In this document: one piece after another, positions 1 to 9,850 of the stretch
Layout: each line of letters starts with the position of its first letter
Numbering within the stretch: position 1 is the stretch's first letter
Source of the DNA: Delphinus delphis
Taxonomy: Eukaryota > Chordata > Mammalia > Artiodactyla > Delphinidae
NCBI RefSeq assembly: GCF_949987515.2
Contig: NC_082703.1
Coordinates: 12,734,680 to 12,798,679 of the forward strand
Direction of reading: 5' to 3'
Length of the DNA stretch: 64,000 nt
The notes under the pieces: generated by a model
What the model was told of the DNA's origin: nothing
Seen by the model: the letters and a program-made list of their open reading frames with translations, nothing else
Databases searched by the model: none
Translations under genes and position numbers: made by a program

Positions 1-765
1 TTATTTGTGTCTCTCCTTTAGTCTGTGGCTCCATGAAATCTCCTGGGGACTTTTAAGTACTGGGATGTATAGACTAGAAGCACTAGAATTCTAGCTTTTT
101 TTTTTTTTTTTTTTTTTTATAGGAAGCTTCCCATGATAAGTTAATACAACAAACCACACAACACACACACTTTTCTGTGGGACACTGAAGGTGTCTTCCA
201 TACTTCCATGTCTTAACCACCTGTTTTCTTGGTTGAAGGATGTTTATGTTTCCATACAGATTTGGAGAAAAAGGCTTGGTTTTATTCATTTTCCCTCTGA
301 GTGAGTGATGCTTTTCAAAATGAACATACTGAACAGCACATTATCATCCCATTAAATGCTTAAAATTATAGACAGCTGAGCCAAACCTGCTCCCCTCCCC
401 TTTCCTGGATACAGTCTAACAAGCCAGCTACAAATTCCAGATGATCAATTTGCTTAGCGGTGATGGTCGTTTACTCAGTGTTTTGCTTCAAAGCCAGTGA
501 GAGGCAGTCTTGAATGATCGGCTATGTTTCAGGTGCTCTTTGGCATGAAGCCTTCTGCTCGGGCTCTTGCGTTTTTCATGGTTTTGGTGTCCAGCCCCAG
601 CAGTTTTTGGTATCAGAAAGGAGCCCTCCACTGTTGGTTCCACCGCCCCCACTGTTTTCCCATTTACCATTAGTACCTTGTCTCTCCATATGAAATGAAA
701 CTGTTGTCCAGTGTCTTTTCTGCACAATGCAGGTGACCATAAGGAGTAGAGATGCACATTAACTG
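1..765. other. Unassigned sequence with a poly(T) tract
   Basis: No gene or repeat family recognised. A run of T lies at about 96-118, followed by an imperfect CA-rich stretch near 152-172. The poly(T) could be the tail of an eroded antisense retroelement, but no element body is visible beside it. Confidence 0.5.
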
Positions 766-905
766 ATTCATTCATTCATTCATTCAGCATTTACTAGCAC
801 CCACTATGTTCCAGGTACTGTGTCAATTACTAAGGATTAAAAGATGAATAAGAAACAACTACTGCTCTCGTGGAGCTCACAGTCTAGCAGGGAAGGGACA
901 TACAT
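766..905 (-). mobile_element. L2 LINE 3' end fragment
   Basis: Begins with the (TTCA)n block that is the reverse complement of the L2 terminal TGAATGAATGAA. It continues with the antisense L2 3' text (TTTACTAGCACCCACTATGT, then TGGAGCTCACAGTCTAGCA). Ancient mammalian repeat; coding function lost. Confidence 0.8.
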
Positions 906-1140
906 ATAATAAAAAAGAAAAAGAAGGCAATGCAATGGCCTGTCGTAGAACCAGGGACAAGATGTCACCATTAGGTCTGTATTGATTAAGTAGCTTCTGA
1001 AGAACATAAGCCCTCACAACAAGCATGTTTCCTCCATCCTCACAGTGTGTAATTCTTATCTATGAAGGTTAAACAAATGCCAATTCATGACGGAAAGAGT
1101 CTCCAGGAATTCCAATTTCCCAGTATTCCCTCTGTGCTAC
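906..1140. other. Unassigned sequence
   Basis: No reading frame or repeat family recognised between the L2 fragment and the solo LTR. Confidence 0.4.
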
Positions 1141-1664
1141 TGTTACCAAGTCCAAGCTCATACTGCTTGCTACACAACAGGCCAATAAATCAAGAAATGA
1201 GGTCTTGGGGCAAGGAATAGCGACTTTATTCAGAAAGTCAGCAGGCTGAGAAGATGTTGGACTACTGTCCCAAAGAACCTTCTTACCTGGGTTAGAATTC
1301 AGGCTTCTTTTATACTGAAAGGTGTTGCTGGTTGCTGCAAACTTCTTGGTGCTGAATCCTTCGTTCTTGTAGCCGTCCAGGCAGGTCTGATCATAATGTC
1401 CCTATAAACCTCTAATAAGACAATTGTTATTTTCTGTTCTGCAATTTTTTTTAATCTCTGTATGAGTGGAAAAGTGTTATACCTTTACAGGTCAGAGCCT
1501 TGAGAGTGGGCTGTCATGAATATTTCAGGCTATAGGCAACATTCTTTTACAAAAGGTGCAAAGCCAGCATGACTAAGCATAGGCAACAGAGCACAAGGGT
1601 TAGGGCTAAAGGAATGATCCAATATGGAGTCAGGCTTGTTTTTCTCTGTTATATTACCCCCACA
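1141..1664 (-). mobile_element. Solo LTR of an endogenous retrovirus (class I-like)
   Basis: A 524-bp unit that, read on the minus strand, starts TGTGGGGGTAAT and ends GGTAACA, giving the expected TG...CA ends. It carries a TATAAAAG box at 1307-1314 and an AATAAA signal at 1225-1230, 77 bases further along the minus strand, matching a U3-R-U5 arrangement. No second LTR, polypurine tract or clear short target duplication borders it, so it is probably a solo LTR left by recombination. Family name not assigned. Confidence 0.75.
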
Positions 1665-1870
1665 TAGTACACTCCAAATGAACTGTATTTACTCATTATT
1701 CCCCAATACACATTACCCTACTTTCCTTCTGCTCATGCTCTTTACTCTTCTTGGAATTCCTCCTCCCCATTGCTTTGTTTGGAAGGATTACAGGTACATC
1801 AAGGCCAGGTCCACTTTGCTCTGCGCTCCTGGAGCACTTGAGCATAGAGTATGGAGCGTGTGACCTTGTT
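1665..1870. other. Unassigned sequence
   Basis: AT-rich stretch with no recognised feature between the LTR and the L2-like 3' end. Confidence 0.4.
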
Positions 1871-1874
1871 TGAG

Positions 1875-1996
1875 TGTTTTAGGTCCATCTGAGTCTCTAC
1901 AGTGGATTGTGAGCTTCCCAGGGGCTTGCAGTCCCTTGGACAGTATAAAGTACCCTATGCAATTTTCAATAACTACTTGTTTACTGAATAGGAGCA
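1875..1996 (+). mobile_element. L2-like LINE 3' end, degenerate
   Basis: The order GATTGTGAGCTTCCCAGGG, ACAGTATAAAG, TTTTCAATAACTACTTG and TTACTGAATA follows the L2 3' end (gTGAGCTcc, agggcag, acAGTgcctg, cTCAATAAaT, TGAATGAAT). Strongly diverged, so the limits are approximate. Confidence 0.5.
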
Positions 1997-3280
1997 TTTT
2001 AATACCAAGGAGAGAAAATTCAATTTAGGTTTTACTGGCTGAACTGTTATCAGGAAATCCCCCAGACTCAGTGTGAAACTCATCACCCTTAAAGTGAGCA
2101 ATATTTACAAGCCTAATAACAAAATCTCATTGTCTGCAGACCTGAGCTGGAGGGAGAGCAAAAAGCTTACTTTTTTTTTTCTGTTTTTTTTTTTTTTTAG
2201 TATATAAGTATTCCAGTTAATTTTATGCCAAGCCAGAAATAAAAAGCCTGTGGTGGGATAAGGGGAACCTGCCTCCAAACAGAAGTTTAGACTCACAGAT
2301 CTGAAGTCACATGCATTGTCTTGGAATTTGCTTAACTTGTGAAGTGGTGGCAGGAGGGTCTTTCCATCAGCCAAGGGGGTTTCTATTCCTGCAACTTGGT
2401 GTGGGAGCGTGGTTGAAGGAGGTAGGGTCCTTCAACCCTGTAGATCCTGGATGCAACCTTGATTGTGATCTTGTTGGGGTCACAAGGTCCAGGTCCCTGA
2501 TACCTCACAGGTATGTGGTAACCTTCCTCTCATTAGCATAGTAACAATATTTGATAAATCACAATGAGGAGTCAATTACATTGTGGAATTGAAAGGGAAT
2601 ACACATCATTTTAGCTTCAGAGTCTTACAATTTAACAGAAGAAAAGACAAGAAAAATGCATATTCCAAAGGCATGAAAATGAAGAATAGACACTCATAAT
2701 TCCACATGGCTTTGAGGCTTTGCACTTTGCTCCTGGCTAAGCCAGATGGTCACTTAAGTCAGTGGGGGCTGGGTGCATGTGCATTAGCCAGGGACCATCT
2801 CCATATGATCCTAGGATGATGTTAGATTCCGTAGATAGTCCCAGTTCTGAGGAAACCAAAGGGATCACAGCACAGTCATGGGTTCAAGGGGTTGCAGAAA
2901 TCCCTTGGTTGATTTTATTGGCATTTCTAGGGCATAGCCAAGAGTTGGCAGTAGATGTAGGTGAGACAGATATCTGGGTGTCAGAAGCCATAATGGGTGG
3001 TGATGCTGACCCTGTCACGTTTGAGTTATCAGATTGTATGATGATGATCCTCGTCCAAGTTGGAGACATCTGAAAGGTTAGAACAAAAGTCCACTGATGT
3101 AAGGACCAAAGCATGGGGTCCAGGATTCCAGGCAAGGAGGTTAAGAGGTAAAATCTAGGTCAACGGCTAGAAAGAGCCTTCCAAGGTTTCACTAAGGTGG
3201 TGAAATTTACAGGGTTTTGGAAGAGAGAAGGAATATATCTTTATGGAGAGGGTGGGTACATGTGGAGGAAAATGGCAAAT
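1997..3280. other. Unassigned sequence with an interrupted T tract
   Basis: Contains an interrupted poly(T) at about 2171-2199. Minus-strand frames near 2884-3135 are short and match no family I recognise. Retroviral internal sequence is possible because a minus-strand LTR lies at 1141-1664, but there is no polypurine tract next to that LTR and I do not claim it. Confidence 0.4.
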
Positions 3281-3619
3281 GATTCCTATCTTCTTCTTTT
3301 TTTAAAAAAAATTATTTTTGCCTGTGTTGGGTCTTCATTGCTGCGCACGGGCTTTTTCTAGTTGCAGTGAGCGGGGGCTACTCTTTGTTGCAGCAGGAAG
3401 CCTTTTCATTGCAGTGGCTTCTCTTGTTGCAGAGCATGGGCTCTAGGTGCGCAGGCTTCATTAGTTGTGGCACGTGGGCTCAGTAGTTGTGGCGCATGGG
3501 CTTAGTTGCTCTGCGGCATGTGGGATCTTCCTGGACCAGGGCTCGAATCTGTGTCTCCTGCATTGGCAGGCGGATTCTTAGCCACTGCGCCACCAGGGAA
3601 GTCCCGATTCCTATCTTCT
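3281..3619 (-). mobile_element. CHR-type tRNA-derived SINE (older subfamily) with target duplications
   Basis: Antisense SINE. The element ends at 3605 in the complement of the tRNA-like head GGGACTTCCCTGGTGGCGCA, and the body carries repeated GTTGTGGCACGTGGGCT-type blocks. Perfect 14-bp target duplications GATTCCTATCTTCT flank it at 3281-3294 and 3606-3619, which fixes both ends. SINEs of this class are copied by the L1 machinery. Confidence 0.95.
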
Positions 3620-3661
3620 GAGTGAGAAGACTGGTCCAGGATGTGTCCAGTACTTTAGCAG

Positions 3662-4222
3662 TAAACATCTTTGCCATAGCCAGTTTCCTGGCACAACTAA
3701 TTTTGCTGGAAAAGATAAAATAACTGGTTGACATTTACACTGCAGTAGAAAACAATAACATATCAGCTTGCAAATCTTCCTGTGAGCTAATTTAAGTCAG
3801 GCTCTGTTGAAATTTTCACCATTTTCAAGAAACTTAGGAGTCATGTAACCATTTTCTTTTTTGAGGATAGGAGGAGCTTGATTCTTCTTTTGCCTCCAAC
3901 TTCCAATATTGCGTGATAAGTTGGGTAAAGATGGCACAAGATAACAAGCCGTTGTATCTAAATTAGCTAAAGAATCGATCACTAATGCTCTCCAAGACTG
4001 TTGTGAATTGGTAGCTGCCACTTTTGTATTTGCGATAGCTTGGTCAACTTTTAGTTTTGACGGGTAGGAGGGATAACTGCGTTTTCACGGAAGGATTTGC
4101 AAAAACGGATATGTTATTTTCTAGTGTAATGTAACTGTCAACCAGTTATTTTATATTTTATGGCAAAATGGCCATATGACTAATTAGTTGTGCAGTGAAA
4201 CTGCTTGAGGCAAAGATGTTTA
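3662..4222. repeat. Long imperfect inverted repeat of unknown family
   Basis: The left arm (about 3662-3785) reappears reverse-complemented as the right arm (about 4085-4222). Matching blocks, in order from outside in, are TAAACATCTTTGCC (3662-3675 against 4209-4222), CACAACTAATT, ATAAAATAACTGGTTGACA (3715-3733 against 4136-4154, exact over 19 bp), TAACATATC, GCAAAT and TTCC. About 300 bp separate the arms. The spacer carries a minus-strand frame, roughly 4147-3797, that is free of stops but unrecognised. It could be a DNA-transposon remnant with long terminal inverted repeats, or two inverted copies of an old retroelement. I do not recognise the family. Confidence 0.75.
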
Positions 4223-4850
4223 TTTGAAAACACCTAGAACCGGTCCAGGATGCTGGTCTTTCCTTCCAGGAGATATGAGCATCAGCCCTGGTGCCTCCTG
4301 GATGACCTGGAAGCCAATGGATGAGGGTGGCATTGTCATACTAATAACTGGGCATCTGTTTCTCATTTCAAGACCACTGTCAGGACTAGTTATTTGTCTT
4401 CCTTGGCAGTCAGCAAGAGCTGGCAACCCCCTTGGCAAGTTGTAGTCATAAGGGAGTCTCGGAGATCTGTTGCCTTTTAAAAATTGTATTTGAAATTCTG
4501 GGATATTTTAATCAGTTTAGAATTAATCTAGCTCAGAAAAAGAGGATACAAATTTGAAAACCATGCCATTGTAGCGCTTTAATAGCTGATTATGCTATAG
4601 GCAAGGAAATGGCTAGGCAGTGACTGTTAGAATGAATAATGACATTAAATGAAATACAAAACAAATCCATACCAGTTTTATTGGATTGGAAGTAAGAGAC
4701 AGACACAGGCTGAAAATTTACCTGAATCTGATTAGGGAATAAACCCTCAGACAGAGAAATGATGGATGATGGTGTAAGCTGATTAACTTGAGCCCCATTG
4801 GGAGGCAAATGGGAAAGAATGCCACAGTATTTCAGAGCAGGAGAGAGTTC
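4223..4850. other. Unassigned sequence
   Basis: No recognisable coding frame or repeat. The motif GGTCCAGGATG occurs here (near 4243) and also just outside the left arm of the inverted repeat (near 3633), in the same orientation. Confidence 0.4.
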
Positions 4851-4854
4851 AGAT

Positions 4855-5005
4855 CTTTAATCCAGATAGGCTCATCTTTACAGATGAGAAAACTGAGGCT
4901 TAAAGAAATGAACAACTTGACGAAAGTCCTACGAGCTAATAAGGGCCAGAGTTTGAACTTGAATCCACATCTTCCGATGGTTGAAAAGTTTGAGGCAATC
5001 TGATT
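4855..5005 (-). mobile_element. MIR SINE, antisense fragment
   Basis: Contains TTTACAGATGAGAAAACTGAGGCTTAAAG, given here as two adjoining pieces (TTTACAGATGAGAAAA then CTGAGGCTTAAAG), followed by a diverged GTTTGAACTTGAATCC. These are the antisense MIR landmarks in the expected order. Confidence 0.8.
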
Positions 5006-6324
5006 AATCACAGTGCACATCTATCAGGCTATAGGAGTCAGTTCTCCTTGCCATCTAAATCCCTTTGTCACCTTGTCATGCGCTTGGGTTACGAGTAGGA
5101 GAGCAACAATGCTTTGCAGTACTGGTGTGCTGTCCTGTGCCCTCTGCTCTGGCTGTGGCAGGACCCTGAGCTGGGTCTTGGTTCATTTGGTTCTCAGATA
5201 AGCTCTCAGCCTCCAAGTTGACTCAGGTGACTTGGTTCCATGTGTGTCTGCCCCGCAGAGCACTCAATGTGCCTGACCTGCTGCCAGCAGCCCGGCTTCC
5301 TCCTCACTGTCACCTGGGCCTGGGTCGCTTCTCCAGTGGCAGAGCCGTCACTTTCCCGCGGCCTCAAGCCAGGGAGCCTCCAGCCATGGCCTCTCTCTGT
5401 CCTTTATTTTGTACATGGAATCAGGGTTAAACTCAGAGTCTTCTTAAACTAGGCAATCTCACTGCCCTTTCTTCCATTTCTTCGGCCACTGCCTTAGATC
5501 AGGAATTCATTGTTTTCTAATCAACCTCTGTCATCACTGACAAAATAATTTTCTCTGCCATTGATCTGGCCATCGCATCTTTTCCGGTAGGCCCGAATAT
5601 GGTTTTCCACTCCTTTTTGGATCAAGTCTAAGATTTTATCACATCCCTTCTCTTATCTTGTCATCTTTTATACTGAATTTTCATGCTTTTCAGTCTTAGA
5701 GAGAAATATGAATCTATGGAAACACTTGGGACCGGCAGGAAGTAAAATGTGGGCATGTTAATATTAAAGCAGGCCCAACCCACAGTGGCTGGTGAAGTTC
5801 TTTTCTAGTCCTGGAGCATGAAATATAATCATAAGGGTTTTTTGGACATTTCTTAAAAGGGACCTCTAGAAAGTGAAAAGCAGTTAGCTTTCTATTTAGG
5901 GTACTTTATCATCTTTGTTTTGATAAAAAATGCCTTACTTTAAAAAGATTTGAAGTAGCACTTTACCATCCAAGCAGTCTGTTTTTTGTGGCTGAAGATA
6001 CTTTTAGATTTCTGGAAGCTTTTTAGTCTCCAGACATGTACGTTGGAATGTGAAGTGGCTATATTTTCCCCAGGATAACACTTTTTAAATCCTAATGGTT
6101 AAAACAAAAACTCTGTGGTTTTGGCTTCTGGTTGAAGATTAAGGATTGGGGAAGTTGGCCTGACTGTTAAAAGTTGGCCACATAGCAGGTGGGCAGTGAC
6201 TGGGGGTGAGGAAGCCCAGAACACAAGGTATTCGCAGGGAAGATATGTGATGCCACACAGTCCTGGCCCAAATTTTGCTTTTCCTTTCCACATCTCCCAA
6301 ATGCTATCTCATTAATTAATTTTG
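5006..6324. other. Unassigned mostly unique sequence
   Basis: The 5.2-5.4 kb part is GC-rich and has short open frames on the plus strand, but none resembles a known protein and no splice signals of note frame them. The rest is AT-rich single-copy-looking DNA. Confidence 0.4.
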
Positions 6325-6395
6325 GCGATATTTATTAAGGATTAACTGAATTCTGTATTAGGTGCCAGGGATTCAAAATCAAATAATATCCTATC
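6325..6395 (-). mobile_element. L2-like fragment, antisense, short
   Basis: ATATTTATTAAGGATTAAC and TATTAGGTGCCAGGGATTC resemble the antisense L2 text ATATTTATTGAGcgcctac...TaTGTGCCAGGcac. Very short and diverged. Confidence 0.35.
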
Positions 6396-7070
6396 TTACA
6401 CTGTACACACAAATCAATTCCCTATGGATTACTGATCTAATCGTGAAAGATAACACAGCTTTTACAATATAGGTATTTTGTGACCTTGGAGTAGGCAAAG
6501 ATTTTTTTTTTAAAAAAACAGGATACAAAAGAAAAAGGAATAGATAAATGGAAAAAGTGTATTATATTGGTTAAGATTAAGAATCTCGGTTCACCAAAAG
6601 ACACCAAGAAGTACATTAAAAGGTAGGTGAAAAGAGCGGCAAAAGATATTTTCCGTACATATATTCCACTAAGGACTCGTATACAGAATAAAGAACTCTT
6701 ATAAACCAGTAAGAAAAAAGACAGAACGCAAAAGAAAAATAGGCAAAATCCTTGAATAGGAACTCCACAAAAGAGGATATCTAAAAGGCCAATAAACGTG
6801 TGAAAATTTGTTCAATGTCATTAGTCATCAGGGAAATGCCAGTTAAAATCATAACGAAATACTAATACGTATACACCAAAATGGCTAAAATGAGCGACAA
6901 AAAATGTCAAAACTGGTGAGGATGTAGGGTAACTAGTACTCCACACACTGTTCCTTGGGGGATAAATTGGTAATTTGGAAACCACTTTGGACAGCAATTA
7001 AAGCTGAAAAAATGCTGAACTCTAACCTAGAAATGTAAATCCTAGGGAGATACACACACCCAACAGACGA
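6396..7070 (+). mobile_element. Old L1 fragment (L1M type), 3' part of ORF2
   Basis: Plus-strand DNA reads through degenerate L1 ORF2 C-terminal text: ACTTATAAACCAGTAAGAAA-like, AAAAATAGGCAAAATCC, AATGTCATTAGTCATCAGGG, GTGAGGATGTAGGGTAAC, then TAATTTGGAAACCACTTTGG. Many small indels destroy every frame. It is one of only two sense-strand L1 pieces in the window. Confidence 0.8.
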
Positions 7071-8175
7071 TCCACTTTAATGGTTGAATGAAGAGTAATG
7101 AGGGCAAAAGGAAATGCAGACAGAAAATGCAGACTATTTTTTGAAGGGTTTGGCTGTTCAGGTGGGAGAGATGGGAAAGCAAGAGGGAACCTAGGTTGAG
7201 GGAGGCTTTTGTTAGAGAAATATGATCAAGACATAGAGGTTAAAAATATGGGAGAGATTAGAATGACCTTATGGGAAAAGTTTCCATATTACAAGAGGTT
7301 TTAAATTAAAAAACACATTTCCTCCCCTAGATTTAGGAAGAAATATGAGAATTAATGTAGATGTAGGTAAGTTATACGTGGCTAGGTGTGTGTTGAAGGA
7401 GTTTTCTATGGATAGCTTCTGTTTTCCTGGTGAAGTAAGCTGCTGGTTAATTTGCAAAGTGAGATGGACACGGGTTAGGCTGGGGACTGCAAAAAGTGGT
7501 GAAGTTTTGGAATAGCTGCTGCGGGGGAATGGGAGAGAGAGGTGATCAGGGAAGGTAATACTGGTAAGAGTCACTCCGGACTCAGTTGCTGTGGGAGAAC
7601 CTAAGCTTGCAGTGGCATCAACTTAACACTCCTACATGCCTTCCTGCAGGATTACTCGGCAGCAAGTGCAGGACTTGAAGAGTTCAAGTGAGTTGAGCCT
7701 TTTGGCAACAGGAGTTGAAGAGATGCTTCATGGAAACTAGGTTGGATAAGAAAGGATGGGAAATAATAAGAGAGGTGACGGACTGGTAGAAAAGAGAACA
7801 GCTGAGAATGGAAGGTCTTGATGGGATGTAATGACAAGAGGGAAGACAGACCTGAGGGAATAAGCTGGCTGGAAGGAATGCTGGTTTGGGGCAGATACGG
7901 GCGTGTTTTCCATGACGAGCAGGTCAAGGGTATGGCTGTGATAATGTGTGAGAGTAGGAGAATCTCACTGAGTTCAAGAGATCGAGGAAATTTGCAGCCA
8001 GACTGTTAGTTGGGGTCATTCTCTCGGACACTGAGACTGCAGGATAATGACAGGAAGAGGAAAGGAGAGAGAGAGACCAGGAGAAAGATACTAAAGTTCT
8101 CAGGTGAATTAGGGGTGTGAAGAGGGTACAAGAAAGGGTCAAAGGTGATAGAACTGGGAAGCATGAATTTCAGAG
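7071..8175. other. Unassigned purine-rich sequence
   Basis: The plus strand is rich in G and A throughout (repeated AGAGG, GGAAG, GGGAG). Antisense frames are therefore long and Pro/Ser/Leu-rich by composition, not because they code. It may be an old, unclassified LINE 3' region. Confidence 0.4.
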
Positions 8176-8179
8176 GAGG

Positions 8180-8403
8180 GAGTATTTTTTTTTTTTTGCG
8201 GTACGCGGGCCTCTCACTGTTGTGGCCTCTCCCGTCGCGGAGCACAGGCTCCGGACATGCAGGCTCAGCGGCCATGGCTCACGGGCCCAGCCGCTCCGCG
8301 GCATGTGGGATCTTCCCGGACCGGGACACGAACCCGTGTCCCCTGCATCGGCAGGCGGACTCTCAACCACTGCGCCACCAGGGAAGCCCGAGAGAGTATT
8401 TTT
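8180..8403 (-). mobile_element. Young CHR-type SINE with target duplications
   Basis: Antisense copy: poly(T) 8185-8197, then TTTGCGGTACGCGGGCCTC, ending at 8389 with the complement of the tRNA-like head. GAGTATTTTT at 8180-8189 and 8394-8403 is the target duplication. Little diverged from the six other young copies in the window. Confidence 0.95.
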
Positions 8404-8660
8404 ATAGGTGGGCAAAAGAGGACAGTGTTGGAGAGGTGTAGGGAAAGGGGATAATGCAGAACCTACTGCTTGATCACGTGGAATGAAGAGTTTCAGCAAA
8501 AAGACAAGGCTGAACTTGAGAGGATCCTTGTCTCCAAGAATTCTCCAAAGTGATTCCATAATCACGCCAGCATTCAGCATTAGAGGAAAGCAATTTGACT
8601 TTTAAGGATGGGTTACTAGGGTGCAGTTCACAGAGCAGGTAGGCAAGAAGAACAGTAAAC
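8404..8660. other. Unassigned sequence
   Basis: Purine-rich continuation of the sequence interrupted by the SINE. No recognised feature. Confidence 0.35.
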
Positions 8661-8664
8661 AAAG

Positions 8665-8765
8665 GAGCTGTCACAGTAGACTGTAAGCTCCTTGAAGGCA
8701 GGGACTGTGCTTTATCTACCTCTGTCCTGCTGCAGGGCATGGCCTCAACATTTACATAGTGTACC
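8665..8765 (+). mobile_element. L2-like 3' end fragment
   Basis: GACTGTAAGCTCCTTGAAGG followed by CAGGGACTGTGCTTTATCTA, the signature of L2 and MIR-type 3' ends. Truncated before the terminal AATAAATATTTG part. Confidence 0.6.
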
Positions 8766-8767
8766 TG

Positions 8768-8880
8768 CACATGTGTGTGTCAGTGTGTGTGTGTACATAG
8801 GTATGTATGTGTATACACATGTGTGAGTGGGTGTATGCATGAATGTATATATACATATGGGCTCATATATATATATATGA
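8768..8880. repeat. Degenerate (TG)n/(TA)n microsatellite
   Basis: Alternating TGTGTG, GTATGTATG and TATATATATA blocks with interruptions. It may vary in length between individuals. Confidence 0.8.
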
Positions 8881-8889
8881 TCTCATTGG

Positions 8890-9045
8890 AATTTCTAAGC
8901 ACCACATAAATTGCCTAAGTACCCCTCTTGAGAGGTATGGAAACTGAAGCTTAACTAGGTTAAGTGTCTTATATGAGTTTGGAGGGAGCGTTAGGCCAGG
9001 ATTCAAACCAGGGTCTTCTGACTCATCTAGGGTAAAAGCACTGAA
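8890..9045 (-). mobile_element. MIR SINE, antisense
   Basis: GGAAACTGAAGCTTAACTAG, GTTAAGTGTCTTATATGAG and CAGGATTCAAACCAGGGTCT are the antisense MIR landmarks (gaaACTGAggc, GTTAAGTgact, GGATTtgAACCcAGGTCT) in order. Confidence 0.75.
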
Positions 9046-9049
9046 AAAT

Positions 9050-9266
9050 GTTGAATGCACAGATTCAGAAGAAGGAGATTGCTTTAGTGGGTTCTATTTT
9101 ATATGGAATAGAACCTTGATTTTTTGGATAGCATATATCAAATAATGATACATATGATAATATAATATATATGCAATATATTTTAAAGTAACCTTAAAAT
9201 GAAAAAAAAAAACTGCAACAAAAACCAAAACCCATCAGCCCACGTTTTTTCCTCTTTTTGTCTTTG
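9050..9266. other. AT-rich sequence
   Basis: TATA-rich stretch with an A10 run near 9201-9210, leading into the pyrimidine tract of the exon-like segment. No gene seen. Confidence 0.4.
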
Positions 9267-9269
9267 TAG

Positions 9270-9356
9270 ATATTTGCACTTGACTGGGAGGAAGTGAAAG
9301 AAATCAGTTTGCCCCGACCTTCCATAAACGTGCTGACCTGAGGATGCTACAAACAG
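9270..9356 (+). other. Exon-like segment of 87 bp, coding status unknown
   Basis: A strong pyrimidine tract (TTTTTTCCTCTTTTTGTC, about 9245-9262) leads to TTTGTAG with the AG at 9268-9269. The segment ends AAACAG at 9356, followed by GTATGG, a good splice donor. One frame starting at the first base stays open for 23 codons (begins IFALDWEEVKEIS) and then meets TGA at 9339-9341. It would suit an untranslated, lncRNA or last-coding exon of an unseen plus-strand gene. Chance pairing of splice-like signals is a real alternative, and I recognise no protein. Confidence 0.35.
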
Positions 9357-9379
9357 GTATGGACACCTAAACCATTCTA

Positions 9380-9850
9380 AGATCATTACCAATTAATATG
9401 GCCACTTGGCCATCTTCCAACATTCAAAAGTGGTTTGATCTTAATTAATCGCAGTGATATTAATAAAAGGAAAGGCTCTGCAAGGTGCCCTCTTTTGAAC
9501 ATATTCTGTATAAATGGCTTCAGATTTAAGGGAGATGAAATCTTTTATTCCGAAAACCTGGAGTGCTTTGTGCCTCTGTTCTGAATATTTTGTGAAATGG
9601 CTTCCGAGCTGATAGAGCAGGGATGCCTGTAGCCACATTCTCTCGCATTCCAATTCAGTCCCCTTCCTGAGTCTACCGGAGTTTTTATGGCCACTTAGCA
9701 ACCCTGACATTCTGCAAATTGTATGGTGAACCCTTAACGATTTCTGAAACAAGAATGAGGTAATCTTCACAGCAATTTTAAATATCCCAGAGGTCAAGGG
9801 GCCATTTATGGTTTCCTTTATCACAGACTGAATTGACTTTTTCAGTTAAT
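9380..9850. promoter_or_regulatory. Candidate conserved non-coding block
   Basis: Repeat-free, with homeodomain-type cores (CTTAATTAATCG near 9440, ATTAATAAAAGG near 9457) and no low-complexity decay. Conservation is guessed from texture only; no alignment was possible. Confidence 0.25.

Noticed and set aside
2884..3135. Possible retroviral internal sequence upstream of the minus-strand LTR
   Set aside because: No polypurine tract adjoins the LTR, no canonical gag, pol or env motif is visible, and the frames are short.
7071..8175. Long Pro/Ser/Leu-rich minus-strand frames
   Set aside because: Caused by the purine-rich plus strand. No motif or splice signal supports coding.
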